64,000 nt of DNA, taken from positions 2,824,001 to 2,888,000 of the forward strand of contig NZ_JAOQNG010000001.1 of NCBI RefSeq assembly GCF_025961225.1. Reading direction: 5' to 3'. The notes beneath the pieces were generated by a model. The model was not told the DNA's origin. It was given only the letters and a program-made list of their open reading frames with translations, and made no database searches. The stretch comes from Azospirillum canadense. Its GTDB lineage: Bacteria; Pseudomonadota; Alphaproteobacteria; Azospirillales; Azospirillaceae. Shown here one piece after another: positions 52,614-62,156 of this stretch; the first letter of the stretch is position 1, and each line of letters begins with the position of its first letter. The translations under genes and the position numbers were made by a program.

Positions 52614-53102
52614 CTACCGCCTCGACCGCCATCCATCAACGCTGAAGCGTCCGGCCCCGGCGGCGATCAGGCCGAAGTAGCCGCCGATGATGGCGACGTT
52701 CTTCATGAACTGGATTTTCTGCATGCCCGCGGCCTCGGGCGGGACCGCCCAATAGCGGTGGGCGATCAGCGTCGCCATGATGGTGAAGACAACCACCGCC
52801 GCGGCGGCCAGACGGGTCCAGGCCCCCAGCACCACGGCCAGCCCACCGAAGAATTCCACACAACCGCCCAGCGCGGCCAGCAGCATCGGGGCGGGAAGCC
52901 CTTGGGATTCCAAGCCGCCGGCGAAACCGCCGAGGTTCGTCAGCTTGCCGAACCCGCTCTGCACGAAGATCGCCCCGATCAGGATGCGGGCGACCAGCAG
53001 AAGCAAATCCTGGCTGCCGAGCGCCGTCCGGTCGACCCAGCCGAGCCGCTCCGCGCCGGGGCCCACACCCCGCGTCCGGTCGTAATCGTAGGAAGAAGCC
53101 AT
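52614..53102 (-). CDS. DoxX-family membrane protein
   Basis: Predicted integral membrane protein of 162 residues with four hydrophobic helices. The family pattern LLLLVARILIGAIFVQSGFGKL (about 33-54) and the GGCVEFFGGLAVVLGAWTR block are present, as is the conserved MKNVAIIGGYFGLI near the end. DoxX proteins are linked to quinol-related or redox-stress roles in various bacteria, but this member's partner is unknown. The ATG at 53102 has GGAG upstream. It lies downstream of dps on the same strand after a terminator. Confidence 0.92.
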   Translation of the reverse strand: MASSYDYDRTRGVGPGAERLGWVDRTALGSQDLLLLVARILIGAIFVQSGFGKLTNLGGFAGGLESQGLPAPMLLAALGGCVEFFGGLAVVLGAWTRLAAAAVVVFTIMATLIAHRYWAVPPEAAGMQKIQFMKNVAIIGGYFGLIAAGAGRFSVDGWRSRR

Positions 53103-53190
53103 AACGCCTGTCTCCGCGTGGACGAACCTTCGCCTACGAACTGTGTACGGACGTCGCCGTTTTCAGCGGGGGGCGGGACGAAAATCGGAA

Positions 53191-53228
53191 ACGAAAATGG
53201 GGGCACCGTCCACGGACGATGCCCCCAT
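53191..53228 (-). terminator. Intrinsic terminator of dps
   Basis: A 15-bp stem with one mismatch (arms 53197-53211 and 53214-53228) is followed on the minus strand by TTTTCGT. It begins 27 bp after the dps stop. Confidence 0.88.
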
Positions 53229-53255
53229 CCCGGCGTTTCCAAACGCTGAAACCGG

Positions 53256-53723
53256 CTACTCGAGCATGCTGCGCAGCATCCAGGCGGTCTTCTCGTGGAT
53301 CTGCAGACGCTGGGTCAGCAGGTCGGCGGTCGGCTGGTCGTTGGCCTGCTCGGCGGTCGGGAAGACCTGCCGGGCGGTGCGGGCGACGGCCTCGTGGCCT
53401 TCCACCAGCTGGCGGATCATCTCCTGCGCCTTCGGCACGCCCTGCTCCTCGCCGATGGAGGCGAGCTTGGAGAACTGCGAGAAGCTGCCCGGCGCCGGGT
53501 AGCCCAGCGCACGGATGCGCTCCGCCACCTCGTCCAGCGCGGTCCACAGTTCCGTGTACTGCGTCATGAACATGGTGTGGAGCGTGTTGAACATCGGCCC
53601 GGTGACGTTCCAGTGGAAGGAATGCGTCTTCAGGTACAAGGCGAAGGTGTCCGCAAGCACGCGGTTCAGGCCCTCGGCGATGGCCTTGCGGTCGCCTTCC
53701 GCGATTCCGATGTCGATCTGCAT
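53256..53723 (-). CDS. dps: Dps-family DNA-protecting ferritin
   Basis: Ferritin-like protein of 155 residues that forms a dodecamer, oxidises iron with peroxide and protects DNA. The ferroxidase ligands are visible as [16 protein letters not shown] and the [14 protein letters not shown] helix; [11 protein letters not shown] ends the chain. The ATG at 53723 has GGAGGAG about 9 nt upstream; an in-frame ATG at 53792 adds 23 unsupported residues. A perfect Irr-type palindrome lies 85-101 bp before the start, so iron or haem status probably controls it. Confidence 0.95.
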   Translation of the reverse strand: MQIDIGIAEGDRKAIAEGLNRVLADTFALYLKTHSFHWNVTGPMFNTLHTMFMTQYTELWTALDEVAERIRALGYPAPGSFSQFSKLASIGEEQGVPKAQEMIRQLVEGHEAVARTARQVFPTAEQANDQPTADLLTQRLQIHEKTAWMLRSMLE

Positions 53724-53771
53724 GGTCCAAACTCCTCCGTCCGATCGTTCTACCGTTTCGGCTTGCCTGGA

Positions 53772-53800
53772 ATGATAGGCGTGGTCGTGCACAGGGTAAA
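53772..53800 (-). promoter_or_regulatory. Candidate sigma-70 promoter of dps
   Basis: On the minus strand TTTACC (53800-53795) and TATCAT (53777-53772) are 17 bp apart, 49 bp upstream of the dps ATG. The Irr-type box lies directly upstream of the -35 element. Read by eye; not tested. Confidence 0.5.
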
Positions 53801-53807
53801 GTCAGAA

Positions 53808-53824
53808 ATTAGAATTATTCTAAT
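53808..53824. promoter_or_regulatory. Irr/ICE-type iron-response box upstream of dps
   Basis: ATTAGAATTATTCTAAT is a 17-bp perfect palindrome whose core TTAGAA-N3-TTCTAA matches the Irr (ICE) motif of alphaproteobacteria. It stands out in GC-rich surroundings. Position just upstream of the candidate -35 suggests activation or blockage of dps by Irr according to haem and iron. Confidence 0.75.
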
Positions 53825-53949
53825 GTCTGCCCGACGCAATTCCAACAGGTCGGGCCGGCGTACCGTGCCGGCCCGATCCGACAATTTAGGCCCGTATTCC
53901 AGAGATCAAGGCCGGAGGTGAAAGCCGGTGAGCAAGCCCGGCGAACGCC

Positions 53950-54486
53950 CTATTGGTAGACGCCGACATAGGCGACGAGGTCCTGGTCCGGCACGCGCTT
54001 CACGAAGGTGACTTTTGACTCGATCCGGTTGGTGGCGGGGTTGAGCCAGCGGTATTCGACCCAGCCCTCGCCGTCCCGCCGCGCGATGGCCAGGATCTCC
54101 TGCACGATAGGCTTGCCGTCCGGATCCACCACGCCGCTGACATTCAGCCCGACGCGGATCGGCCGCGGCGGGTAGACCTTCCACACGCCGTCGAAATCGA
54201 TGACGTTGACGTAGATCTCGCCCTGCTTGAACTCGCCGTCCGCGTTGAAGGCCTTGGCGGCCTCGTTCAGCCCCTGGGCGGCGATCAGCGCCGCGGCCTT
54301 CAGCGCGGTCGCCTTGGCGTCTTCCCGCGTCGGCTTCGCCTCCTGGTCCGTTGTCGGCTTCGCCTCCTGGTCCATTGTCGGCTTCGCCTCCTGGGCAAGG
54401 CCGGAGGACGGCAGCATCCCGACCGCCGTGGCGATCCCGCCTGCGACGAGCAGGCCGGCGATCAGGACGCGGATGAGCGTGCGCAT
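53950..54486 (-). CDS. Secreted single-Cache-domain protein
   Basis: Predicted periplasmic protein of 178 residues. The signal peptide (about 1-31) ends LAQ. Next comes a low-complexity block with QEAKPT(M/T)D repeated, encoded by the 24-bp repeat at 54329-54394. The rest is a Cache-type domain (about 60-178): IYVNVIDFDGVWKVYPPRP, QEILAIARRDGEGWVEYRWL, and KVTFVKRVPDQDLVAYVGVY. Free Cache proteins may bind small carboxylates or other ligands, perhaps feeding a membrane receptor. No partner gene is nearby. Confidence 0.83.
   Translation of the reverse strand: MRTLIRVLIAGLLVAGGIATAVGMLPSSGLAQEAKPTMDQEAKPTTDQEAKPTREDAKATALKAAALIAAQGLNEAAKAFNADGEFKQGEIYVNVIDFDGVWKVYPPRPIRVGLNVSGVVDPDGKPIVQEILAIARRDGEGWVEYRWLNPATNRIESKVTFVKRVPDQDLVAYVGVYQ
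54329..54394. repeat. 24-bp coding tandem repeat (2.75 copies)
   Basis: Units start GTCGGCTTCGCCTCCTGG at 54329, 54353 and 54377. On the minus strand they encode the QEAKPT(M/T)D octapeptide repeat of the Cache protein. Being 24 bp long, copy changes keep the frame. Confidence 0.9.
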
Positions 54487-54812
54487 GGAATAGTCCCCGA
54501 AAAAGCGGTCGTGCCCCGTGCCCGTTTATAACCGTTGCGGTGTGCGACCCCGACTGCCGCATTTTGTCCCGGATCCGAACCGTTCCCACATCGCAATGAA
54601 GATGTCGGCCGGACCGACCGATAAAAGTTGAGCGGTCAGAAACACATAGGACTGCCCGAAAGAGTTGGCGCGTAAGCGTACGAATATTATGCGGCCTATT
54701 GCCGCAACGGCTGGACCGCGCCACACTGTCTCCCGACGTCTCGGGACGAAAAAGGCCAGCCCATGGAAACGGAGCCGGCCGGCCCGGACCGCACTTGGGA
54801 GGAAAAGAACGC
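54487..54812. other. Divergent intergenic region upstream of panE
   Basis: This 326-bp stretch lies between the leftward Cache gene and panE. It has an AT-richer patch (about 54676-54690, ACGAATATTATG) but no clear operator or hairpin that I can defend. It should hold both promoters. No convincing gene. Confidence 0.5.
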
Positions 54813-55757
54813 ATGCGCATCGCAGTCATGGGTGCGGGCGCGGTCGGCGGTTATTTCGGTGCCCGCATGGCGGCGTTGGAAGCGGCGGGAGAAACGGGCA
54901 GCGGCGTGGAGGTTCATTTCGTCGCCCGCGGCCGCCACCTGCAAGCCATCCGCACCAACGGTCTCCGCATCGACAGCCACGCCAGCCCCCTGCACCTCAC
55001 CGCCGTCCGGGCCGCCGACGACCCGGCGGAGATCGGCCCCGTGGACGTCGTCCTGTTCGCGGTCAAGCTGTGGGACACCGAATCCGCGGCGGAAGCCTGC
55101 CGCCCCCTGCTGAAGCCGGGCACCCTGGTCATCTCGTTGCAGAACGGCGTCACCGGCATCGACACCCTGTGCCGCGTGCTGGGCGAGGAGCATGTCGGCG
55201 GCGGCGTGGCCCACATCTCCGCGACCATCGCGGAACCGGGCGTCATCCGCCACACCGGCGCGCTCGCCCGCATCACCTATGGGGAGTTGAACGGCCGCGT
55301 CACCCCCCGCCTCGCCGCCTTCCACGAGATCGCGGCGCGCGCCGGCTTCGAGGCCAAGCTCTCGGACTCCATCCTGCGGACTGTCTGGGAAAAATTCGCC
55401 TTCCTGGCGCCCTTCAGCGGCGTCACCGCCCTGACCCGCCAGCCGGCCGGGGTGATCCGCCGCGTCCCGGAGACTCGGGCGCTGTTTCTCGACGCGGTGG
55501 CGGAGGTCGCCCGGCTGGCCCGCGCCCACGACGTGGACCTGGGAACCGACATCGTGGTGCGGATCGAAGCGCTGCTCGCCGGTCTGGTGCCGGAGATGAA
55601 GTCCTCCATGCTCAACGACCTGGAGCGCGGGGGGCGGCTGGAGTTGCCCTGGCTGTCCGGCGCGGTGGTCCGGCTGGCGGCCGAGGTGGGAGTGCCCACG
55701 CCCGTCCACAGGGTGATTGCGGCGGCCTTGGCGCCCTACGCCGACGGACCGCCCTGA
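54813..55757 (+). CDS. panE: 2-dehydropantoate 2-reductase
   Basis: NADPH-dependent reductase of 314 residues that makes pantoate for coenzyme A. The N-terminal Rossmann motif is MRIAVMGAGAVGGYFGARM (7-12 core), the catalytic Lys lies in LFAVKLWDT (about 90) and the C-terminal domain has KSSMLNDLERGGRLELPWLSG, a family hallmark. The ATG at 54813 has GGAGG upstream; an ORF start at 54699 is unlikely. A terminator follows at 55773. Alternative ketopantoate-like substrates cannot be excluded. Confidence 0.92.
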   Translation: MRIAVMGAGAVGGYFGARMAALEAAGETGSGVEVHFVARGRHLQAIRTNGLRIDSHASPLHLTAVRAADDPAEIGPVDVVLFAVKLWDTESAAEACRPLLKPGTLVISLQNGVTGIDTLCRVLGEEHVGGGVAHISATIAEPGVIRHTGALARITYGELNGRVTPRLAAFHEIAARAGFEAKLSDSILRTVWEKFAFLAPFSGVTALTRQPAGVIRRVPETRALFLDAVAEVARLARAHDVDLGTDIVVRIEALLAGLVPEMKSSMLNDLERGGRLELPWLSGAVVRLAAEVGVPTPVHRVIAAALAPYADGPP

Positions 55758-55772
55758 GAGGATCAGCGACGG

Positions 55773-55804
55773 GGGGCGGCGTGACGACATGCCGCCCCTT
55801 TTTT
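55773..55804 (+). terminator. Intrinsic terminator after panE
   Basis: Perfect arms GGGGCGGC (55773-55780) and GCCGCCCC (55791-55798) with a 10-nt loop are followed by six T residues. It lies 16 bp after the panE stop. Confidence 0.9.
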
Positions 55805-55922
55805 CCATCGACAGGTCCTGGCTCCGGGTGGACCATCTTGACGGAAAGGGCATCGGGAAAAGGGTTTGCCGGCAAGGCTTTAAGCAAACACGCCATACGG
55901 AATACCGTTACGGGAGGTGTGC

Positions 55923-57962
55923 ATGCCCCATACACAGATCCAGACGGCCCGCTGCGCCGCGCTGGTCGGACCGTACCTCAGCGGCAAGACATCGCTTCTG
56001 GAAAGCCTGCTGTTCGCGGCCGGCGCCACCACGCGCAAAGGCAGCGTGCGGGACGGCAACACGGTCGGCGACAGCTGCGCCGAGGCGAAGGCCCGGCAGA
56101 TGAGCGTCGAGGTCAACGTCGCGTCCTTCGAGTATCTGGGCGAGCGCTGGAACATCCTCGACTGTCCGGGCTCCGTTGAGCTGGTCTGCGAGACGCAGAA
56201 CGCACTGATGGCCGCCGACATCGCCGTGATCGTGGCGGAAGCCGCCCCGGAAAAGGCCGTCCTCCTCGCTCCGCTGTTCAAGTTCCTGGACGAGAACGAA
56301 ATCCCGCACCTGCTGTTCATCAACAAGGTCGACGCACTGGGCGACCTGCGCGTGCGCGACGTGGTGCAGGCCTACCAGGCGGTGTCGGGGCGCAAGCTGG
56401 TGCTGCGCGAGGTGCCGATCCGCGAGGGCGACAAGATCACCGGTTTCGTCGATCTGGTCAGCGAGCGCGCCTGGCACTTCAACCCGCACAAGCCCTCCGA
56501 CCTCGTCCAAATCCCCGACAGCCTGAAGGACCGCGAGCACGAGGCCCGGCAGGAGATGCTGGAGGCCGTCGCCGACTACGACGACGCGCTGCTGGAAAAG
56601 CTGCTGGAGGACGTGGCGCCCGAGACGCAGGAGGTCTACGACCGCCTCGCCAAGGAGTTGGCTGACGACCTGATCGTCCCGGTCTTCTTCGGCTCCGCCG
56701 AGAACGACAACGGCATCCGCCGCCTGCTGAAGGCGCTGCGCCACGAGGGGCCGGAGGTCGCCGTGACCGCCGACCGGCGCGGCGTGCCGGCCAACGCCGG
56801 GGTGGCCGCGCAAGTTCTCAAGACGCTGAACGGCTCGCACGCCGGCAAGCTCAGCGTCGTGCGCGTCTGGCGCGGCACCGTCACCGACGGCATGACGCTG
56901 GGCGGGGAGCGCGTGTCCGGCGTCTTCCGCGTGAACGGCCACGCCCACGACAAACTGTCCGCCGCCGGGGTGGGCGACGTGGTCGCGCTGGGCCGGCTGG
57001 AGAAGGCGGCGACCGGCGACCTGCTGACCGACAAGGGCAACCAGGGCAAGCCGGACCTGTGGCCGGAGGTGCCGCCGCCCGTCTTCGGGCTGGCCCTGCA
57101 CGCCCAGAACCGCAACGACGAAGTGAAGCTGACCGCCGCCATCCAGAAGCTGGTGGAGGAGGACCCCGCCCTGCGGCTGGAGCAGTCCACCGACACGGGC
57201 GAGTTGGTGCTGTGGGGCCAGGGCGACATCCACCTGCAGATCGCCATGGACCGGCTGCGCAACAAGTTCAACGTCTCGGTCAAGGGCGTACCGCCGCAGG
57301 TGCCCTACCGGGAGACGATCCGCAAGGGGGCCAGCCACCACGCCCGCTACAAGCGGCAGACGGGCGGCCATGGCCAGTTCGCCGACATCCATGTGGAGGT
57401 CAAGCCGCTGCCCCGCGGGTCCGGCTTCCAGTTCGAGGACGCGATCGTCGGCGGCGTCGTGCCGCGCCAGTTCATCCCGGCGGTGGAGGCCGGCGTGCGC
57501 GATTATTCCGTCCGCGGCCCGCTGGGCTTCCCGGTGGTGGATTTCGCGGTGCGGCTGACCGGCGGCCAGTTCCACGCGGTCGACAGCTCCGAAATGGCCT
57601 TCAAGACGGTGGCCCGCCAAGCGATGACGGAGGCCCTGCCCAGCTGCGAGCCGGTGCTGCTGGAGCCCATCCTCACCGTCTCCATCGCCGTGCCCAGCGA
57701 CTTCACGTCGAAGGTGCAGCGGCTGATCAGCGGCCGGCGCGGCCAGATCCTGGGCTATGACGCGCGGCCCGGCTGGCAGGGCTGGGACGAGGTGAAGGCC
57801 TACCTGCCCCAGGCGGAGATCCACGACCTGATCGTGGAGCTGCGCTCCCTCTCGCTCGGCGTCGGCACCTTCACATGGAGCTTCGAGCGATTGCAGGAGC
57901 TGACCGGCAAGGCCGCCGACAAGGCGGTGGAGATCCGGAAGGAGGCGCTGGCGGCGTCGTGA
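55923..57962 (+). CDS. Divergent EF-G-like translation GTPase
   Basis: Protein of 679 residues with the full EF-G layout: G domain, domain II, III, IV (GHGQFADIHVEVKPLPRG near 483) and V. Canonical residues are changed: G1 reads GPYLSGKT (16-23), switch I carries ARQMSVEVN in place of RGITI, and G3 reads DCPGS (80-84) in place of DTPGH, so the catalytic His is Ser. G4 NKVD (134-137) is intact. It is therefore a paralog of FusA, not the housekeeping copy, and may hydrolyse GTP slowly or act in stress or recycling. The gene is alone, with a strong Shine-Dalgarno (GGGAGG) and a hairpin after it. Confidence 0.88.
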   Translation: MPHTQIQTARCAALVGPYLSGKTSLLESLLFAAGATTRKGSVRDGNTVGDSCAEAKARQMSVEVNVASFEYLGERWNILDCPGSVELVCETQNALMAADIAVIVAEAAPEKAVLLAPLFKFLDENEIPHLLFINKVDALGDLRVRDVVQAYQAVSGRKLVLREVPIREGDKITGFVDLVSERAWHFNPHKPSDLVQIPDSLKDREHEARQEMLEAVADYDDALLEKLLEDVAPETQEVYDRLAKELADDLIVPVFFGSAENDNGIRRLLKALRHEGPEVAVTADRRGVPANAGVAAQVLKTLNGSHAGKLSVVRVWRGTVTDGMTLGGERVSGVFRVNGHAHDKLSAAGVGDVVALGRLEKAATGDLLTDKGNQGKPDLWPEVPPPVFGLALHAQNRNDEVKLTAAIQKLVEEDPALRLEQSTDTGELVLWGQGDIHLQIAMDRLRNKFNVSVKGVPPQVPYRETIRKGASHHARYKRQTGGHGQFADIHVEVKPLPRGSGFQFEDAIVGGVVPRQFIPAVEAGVRDYSVRGPLGFPVVDFAVRLTGGQFHAVDSSEMAFKTVARQAMTEALPSCEPVLLEPILTVSIAVPSDFTSKVQRLISGRRGQILGYDARPGWQGWDEVKAYLPQAEIHDLIVELRSLSLGVGTFTWSFERLQELTGKAADKAVEIRKEALAAS

Positions 57963-57976
57963 CAACTGCGGCCGCC

Positions 57977-58015
57977 GTGCGGGAAGGGTTGGGCCTTCGC
58001 CCAGCCTTCCCACGC
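57977..58015 (+). terminator. Long GC hairpin after the EF-G-like gene
   Basis: A stem pairing GTGCGGGAAGGGTTGGGC (57977-57994) with GCCCAGCCTTCCCACGC (57999-58015), 4-nt loop CTTC and small mismatches, lies 14 bp after the stop. No T-tract follows, so it may stabilise the mRNA end rather than terminate. Confidence 0.5.
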
Positions 58016-58246
58016 GGCGCAACAGCGGCACGCGGCTCGACAACAGGTTGACGTCGCGGAAGCTTTGCACCACTGTCACCGCATGGCACCCGCTTTGATC
58101 CTGACCGCAAACACCACCACGACCGCCATCGGCGGGTCGTGCCGTGGCTGCTTGCTCCCATAGCTCAAGCAGTGCCGGCCCCCGCCCCTCGGGACGGGAC
58201 GCCGATGGTCTTCGTCCTTCCGGGCTCATAGGAACGGAGACACACG

Positions 58247-58789
58247 GTGGACATAATCCAACACAGCGCATCGGCGCTGGTCGTCATCGACATGCAGCGC
58301 GCCCTTTACAGCGGCCCCGCCAAGCCGCACGAGGGGGATGCGATCCTGGAGCGGGTCAAAGCGCTGATCGCCAGGGCGCGCGCAGGGAAGACGCTGGTCG
58401 TCTTCATCCAGCATTGCTCGCCAGCCGGCACCCCATGCGAGACGGGCTCCAAAGGATGGGAATTGGTGGACGGGATCGCCCCTGGTGACGGAGAGCTTTT
58501 GATCCAAAAGACGCGCCCGAGCATCTTCTTCGGCACGCCCTTGGAGCAGCACCTTCGTGACGCGCGCGTGGGCCGTCTGATCCTCGCCGGAATGAAGACG
58601 GAGTACTGCATCGACACCTCGTGCCGGGCGGCGGCGGACCTCGGATTCCGTGTCGTGCTGGCCGCCGACGCCCACACGACCATGGACAGCCCAGCCCTGC
58701 CGGCCGCTTCCATCATCGCCCACCACAACGCAACGCTCGGCGGCCCGTTCGCCGAGATCGTGGCGTCGGACCGGATCAGCTTCGATTGA
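58247..58789 (+). CDS. Isochorismatase-family cysteine hydrolase
   Basis: Cysteine hydrolase of 180 residues. The catalytic triad of the family is seen as Asp 15 (VVIDMQRAL), Lys 88 (LIQKTRPS) and Cys 121 (LAGMKTEYCIDT). The cis-peptide block and SCRAAADLGFRVVLAADAH follow. Such enzymes act on amides or vinyl ethers, and the substrate here is not known; nicotinamidase-like or other amidase action is possible. The start is GTG with GGAG nearby. It converges with the aspartate aminotransferase gene; their 3' ends share a hairpin region. Confidence 0.9.
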   Translation: MDIIQHSASALVVIDMQRALYSGPAKPHEGDAILERVKALIARARAGKTLVVFIQHCSPAGTPCETGSKGWELVDGIAPGDGELLIQKTRPSIFFGTPLEQHLRDARVGRLILAGMKTEYCIDTSCRAAADLGFRVVLAADAHTTMDSPALPAASIIAHHNATLGGPFAEIVASDRISFD

Positions 58790-58870
58790 GCCCGTTCCAA
58801 TCGGAGTGCCGTCGGCCATAAGCCCACGCAACCGCCGACCGACGCCCGACCGACGCACCCCTGAAACGAA

Positions 58871-58899
58871 AAGGGCCGGAGGCGATGCCTCCGGCCCTT
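58871..58899 (-). terminator. Terminator of the aspartate aminotransferase gene
   Basis: Perfect 13-bp arms (58871-58883 and 58887-58899) with a 3-nt loop are followed by TTCG on the minus strand and T-rich sequence. It lies between convergent genes and could act in both directions. Confidence 0.88.
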
Positions 58900-58922
58900 C
58901 GCACATCAGGACGTTGGTCCGA

Positions 58923-60215
<1,293 letters not shown>

Positions 60216-60406
60216 TCAACCGGCTTGCAAGCCGCTCCCTGGATCGTTCGCACGCTTTCCTGAAACGGACGCCGCAGGCGAAGCGCCGGAGCCACACCGG
60301 ACGGGCATTGGGCCGGGGGCAACGAAAGGTCGTCCCTTGACAGCGCGATCAACCCAATGAGTATGGCGGAGCAAAAACCTCAACGTTCCCGCACCCGGAG
60401 ACCCGC

Positions 60407-60850
60407 ATGTTCACCCGCATTTCCCTGGCCGCCGCCGCGGTCGCCCTGCTGCTCGCCGGCGGTTCGGCGATGGCCCCAGCGATGGCCCAGGACTCGATCA
60501 AGACCCGCAAGGACGGCTTCGAATCCACCAAGAAGGCGATGGCCGAGATCAAGGGCCTGCTGGAAGGCGGCACGGTGGCCCCGGTCGGCGCCGTGGCCCA
60601 GCGCGTCGGCGCCTTCGCCGGCCAGCTTCCGACCCTGTTCCCGGCCGGCAGCGACAAGGGCGACACCAAGGCCAAGGGCGAGATCTGGGCCAACTTCGGC
60701 GACTTCTCGGAAAAGGCCAAGAACTTCGAGACCGCCGCCAAGGCCCTGGAAACGACCGCCGCGACCGGCGACAAGGCCGCCACTGCCAAGCAGTTCGCAG
60801 CGCTCGGCGGCGCCTGCAAGGCCTGCCACGAGCGGTACCGCGCTGACTGA
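60407..60850 (+). CDS. Cytochrome c'/c556-type protein
   Basis: Periplasmic haem protein of 147 residues. The signal peptide (about 1-27) ends AMAQD. The four-helix class II cytochrome c pattern ends with the haem-binding CKACH (137-141) near the C-terminus. Family members carry electrons or bind NO; a c556-type electron carrier is the likely choice, with Met near residue 45 as possible sixth ligand. The start has GGAG upstream. It converges with a cytochrome b-type gene 119 bp on, across a Family A repeat. Confidence 0.9.
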   Translation: MFTRISLAAAAVALLLAGGSAMAPAMAQDSIKTRKDGFESTKKAMAEIKGLLEGGTVAPVGAVAQRVGAFAGQLPTLFPAGSDKGDTKAKGEIWANFGDFSEKAKNFETAAKALETTAATGDKAATAKQFAALGGACKACHERYRAD

Positions 60851-60874
60851 CGGCCACCCCCCGGCCGTCTGATG

Positions 60875-60947
60875 TTCACCACCAAGACACCAAGAATCCC
60901 GCACCCTGCTCGCCGCGGCTTCTTGGTGCCTTGGTGCCTTGGTGGTG
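60875..60947. repeat. Family A inverted repeat between cytochrome genes
   Basis: Left arm 60875-60896 and right arm 60920-60947 share the CACCAAGACACCAAG and CTTGGTGCC blocks of the elements at 14922 and 25930. It sits between convergent genes, where a hairpin could stop transcription in both directions. Confidence 0.9.
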
Positions 60948-60969
60948 TCCCTCTCTCCGAAGGACCGGC

Positions 60970-61677
60970 TCACCCCGCCTGGACGACCGCCGCCACCACC
61001 CCCGCCGCCGCGGCGAGCACGGCCAGAGCCAGGGCCGCCGGGGTGCGCCTGGGCGATTCGACCGCCACACCCGCCGGGATCGCCTTGCGCCCGGTGACCA
61101 TCGGCCGGACCAGGTTCTCCTTTTTCACCAGCAGGTAGGCCAGGACGGCCAGCACATGCACGCCGATGAGGATCAGGATCCCGTCGGACAGCAGCCGGTG
61201 CACCGTGCTGTAGGCCTTCACCGTGGCCGACGCCGCGATCGGCACCAGGGGCCCGTCCACAAGGATGTCGTCGGAGGTGAAGAGCCCGCTGACCGCCTGG
61301 GTCGTCAGCGCGGCCAGGAGCAGCAGCACCATCAGCCCGCCCATGGGGTTGTGGCCCAGAACGGGATGGGGCACCGGGCCGGGCCTGCCCGTGCGAACCA
61401 GCCCAACGGCGTAGTCCAGCACCGCGCGCGGTCCCTTCACGAAATCGCTGAACCGCGCCGTCTGGCTGCCGACCACCCCCCAGACCAGCCGGAACAGCAG
61501 GAGCGCCAGGATCGTCTCCCCCGCCAGCATGTGGATCGCCATACGGTCGAGCTTCGCCGAAGCGATCGCAACCGCCACCAGAAGGACCAGTCCCCAATGA
61601 AACAAGCGGGTCGGCAAGTCCCAGACGGTCACCTCGCGCGCGGAGCCACCTCGATTTGTGGTATTACCACCAGCCAT
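60970..61677 (-). CDS. Cytochrome b561-type membrane protein
   Basis: Predicted membrane cytochrome b of 235 residues. Four membrane helices are visible. Haem-ligand His candidates are in PTRLFHWGLV (about 26), MAIHMLAGE (about 49), and the pair in STVHRLLSDG and LIGVHVLAV (about 161 and 176). The N-terminus (VWDLPTRLFHW) is typical of this family. It may exchange electrons with quinone and the c-type cytochrome encoded by the convergent neighbour; the pair commonly co-occurs. The C-terminal helix is separated by a basic loop. Confidence 0.92.
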   Translation of the reverse strand: MAGGNTTNRGGSAREVTVWDLPTRLFHWGLVLLVAVAIASAKLDRMAIHMLAGETILALLLFRLVWGVVGSQTARFSDFVKGPRAVLDYAVGLVRTGRPGPVPHPVLGHNPMGGLMVLLLLAALTTQAVSGLFTSDDILVDGPLVPIAASATVKAYSTVHRLLSDGILILIGVHVLAVLAYLLVKKENLVRPMVTGRKAIPAGVAVESPRRTPAALALAVLAAAAGVVAAVVQAG

Positions 61678-61865
61678 GAATCAGCCCTCGCTTGTCGTGT
61701 TCTTGCCTTGTTTATGCCCGATTTGAAGGCGTTTGGCCTGCATTTCGGACGAAAAGCGGCGATGCAGCGGGGGCAAGGCGTCACAGCTCTGTCATTGCAC
61801 TTGAAGGACAGGGCGTGGGGCGGATATGACGTAGCGAAAATCCAGCCCAAAAGGATCGCAGCGTC

Positions 61866-62108
61866 ATGCCCGACAAGCAGCAGCTCCTCCACCTCGTGTT
61901 CGGCGGTGAACTCGTCCGCCCCGACTCCGACCAGTTCGTCGACCCCACGAAGGTCCACATCGTCGGCATCTTCCCGAATTACGACGAGGCCTACAAGGCG
62001 TGGCGCGGCGCCACCGGCGCCACCATCGACGACGCCCACACCCGCTATTTCATCGTGCACCTGCACCGGCTGATGGATCCGTCGGCCGACGGCCACAAGC
62101 ATGATTGA
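61866..62108 (+). CDS. DUF4170 protein
   Basis: Small soluble protein of 80 residues in the DUF4170 family, seen mainly in alphaproteobacteria. It begins with the conserved LLHLVFGGEL and holds VHIVGIFPNYDEAYKAWRGA and the YFIVHLHRL ending. Function is not known. The C-terminus has a His-rich tail. AAGGATCG upstream gives a ribosome-binding site. A 24-bp tandem repeat starts 48 bp after its stop. Confidence 0.9.
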   Translation: MPDKQQLLHLVFGGELVRPDSDQFVDPTKVHIVGIFPNYDEAYKAWRGATGATIDDAHTRYFIVHLHRLMDPSADGHKHD

Positions 62109-62156
62109 TCGCTGGCACGACTGATTTTCGACGCGACCAGTCGCCGGAACACCACG

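Noticed and set aside
55908..58271. A 787-codon minus-strand frame across the EF-G-like gene
   Set aside because: Antisense of a clear GTPase gene, with no recognised domain of its own.
60337..60352. FNR-like site TTGACAGCGCGATCAA before the cytochrome c gene
   Set aside because: Spacing between half sites is 6, not the 4 bp of an FNR box, and the match to the consensus is partial.
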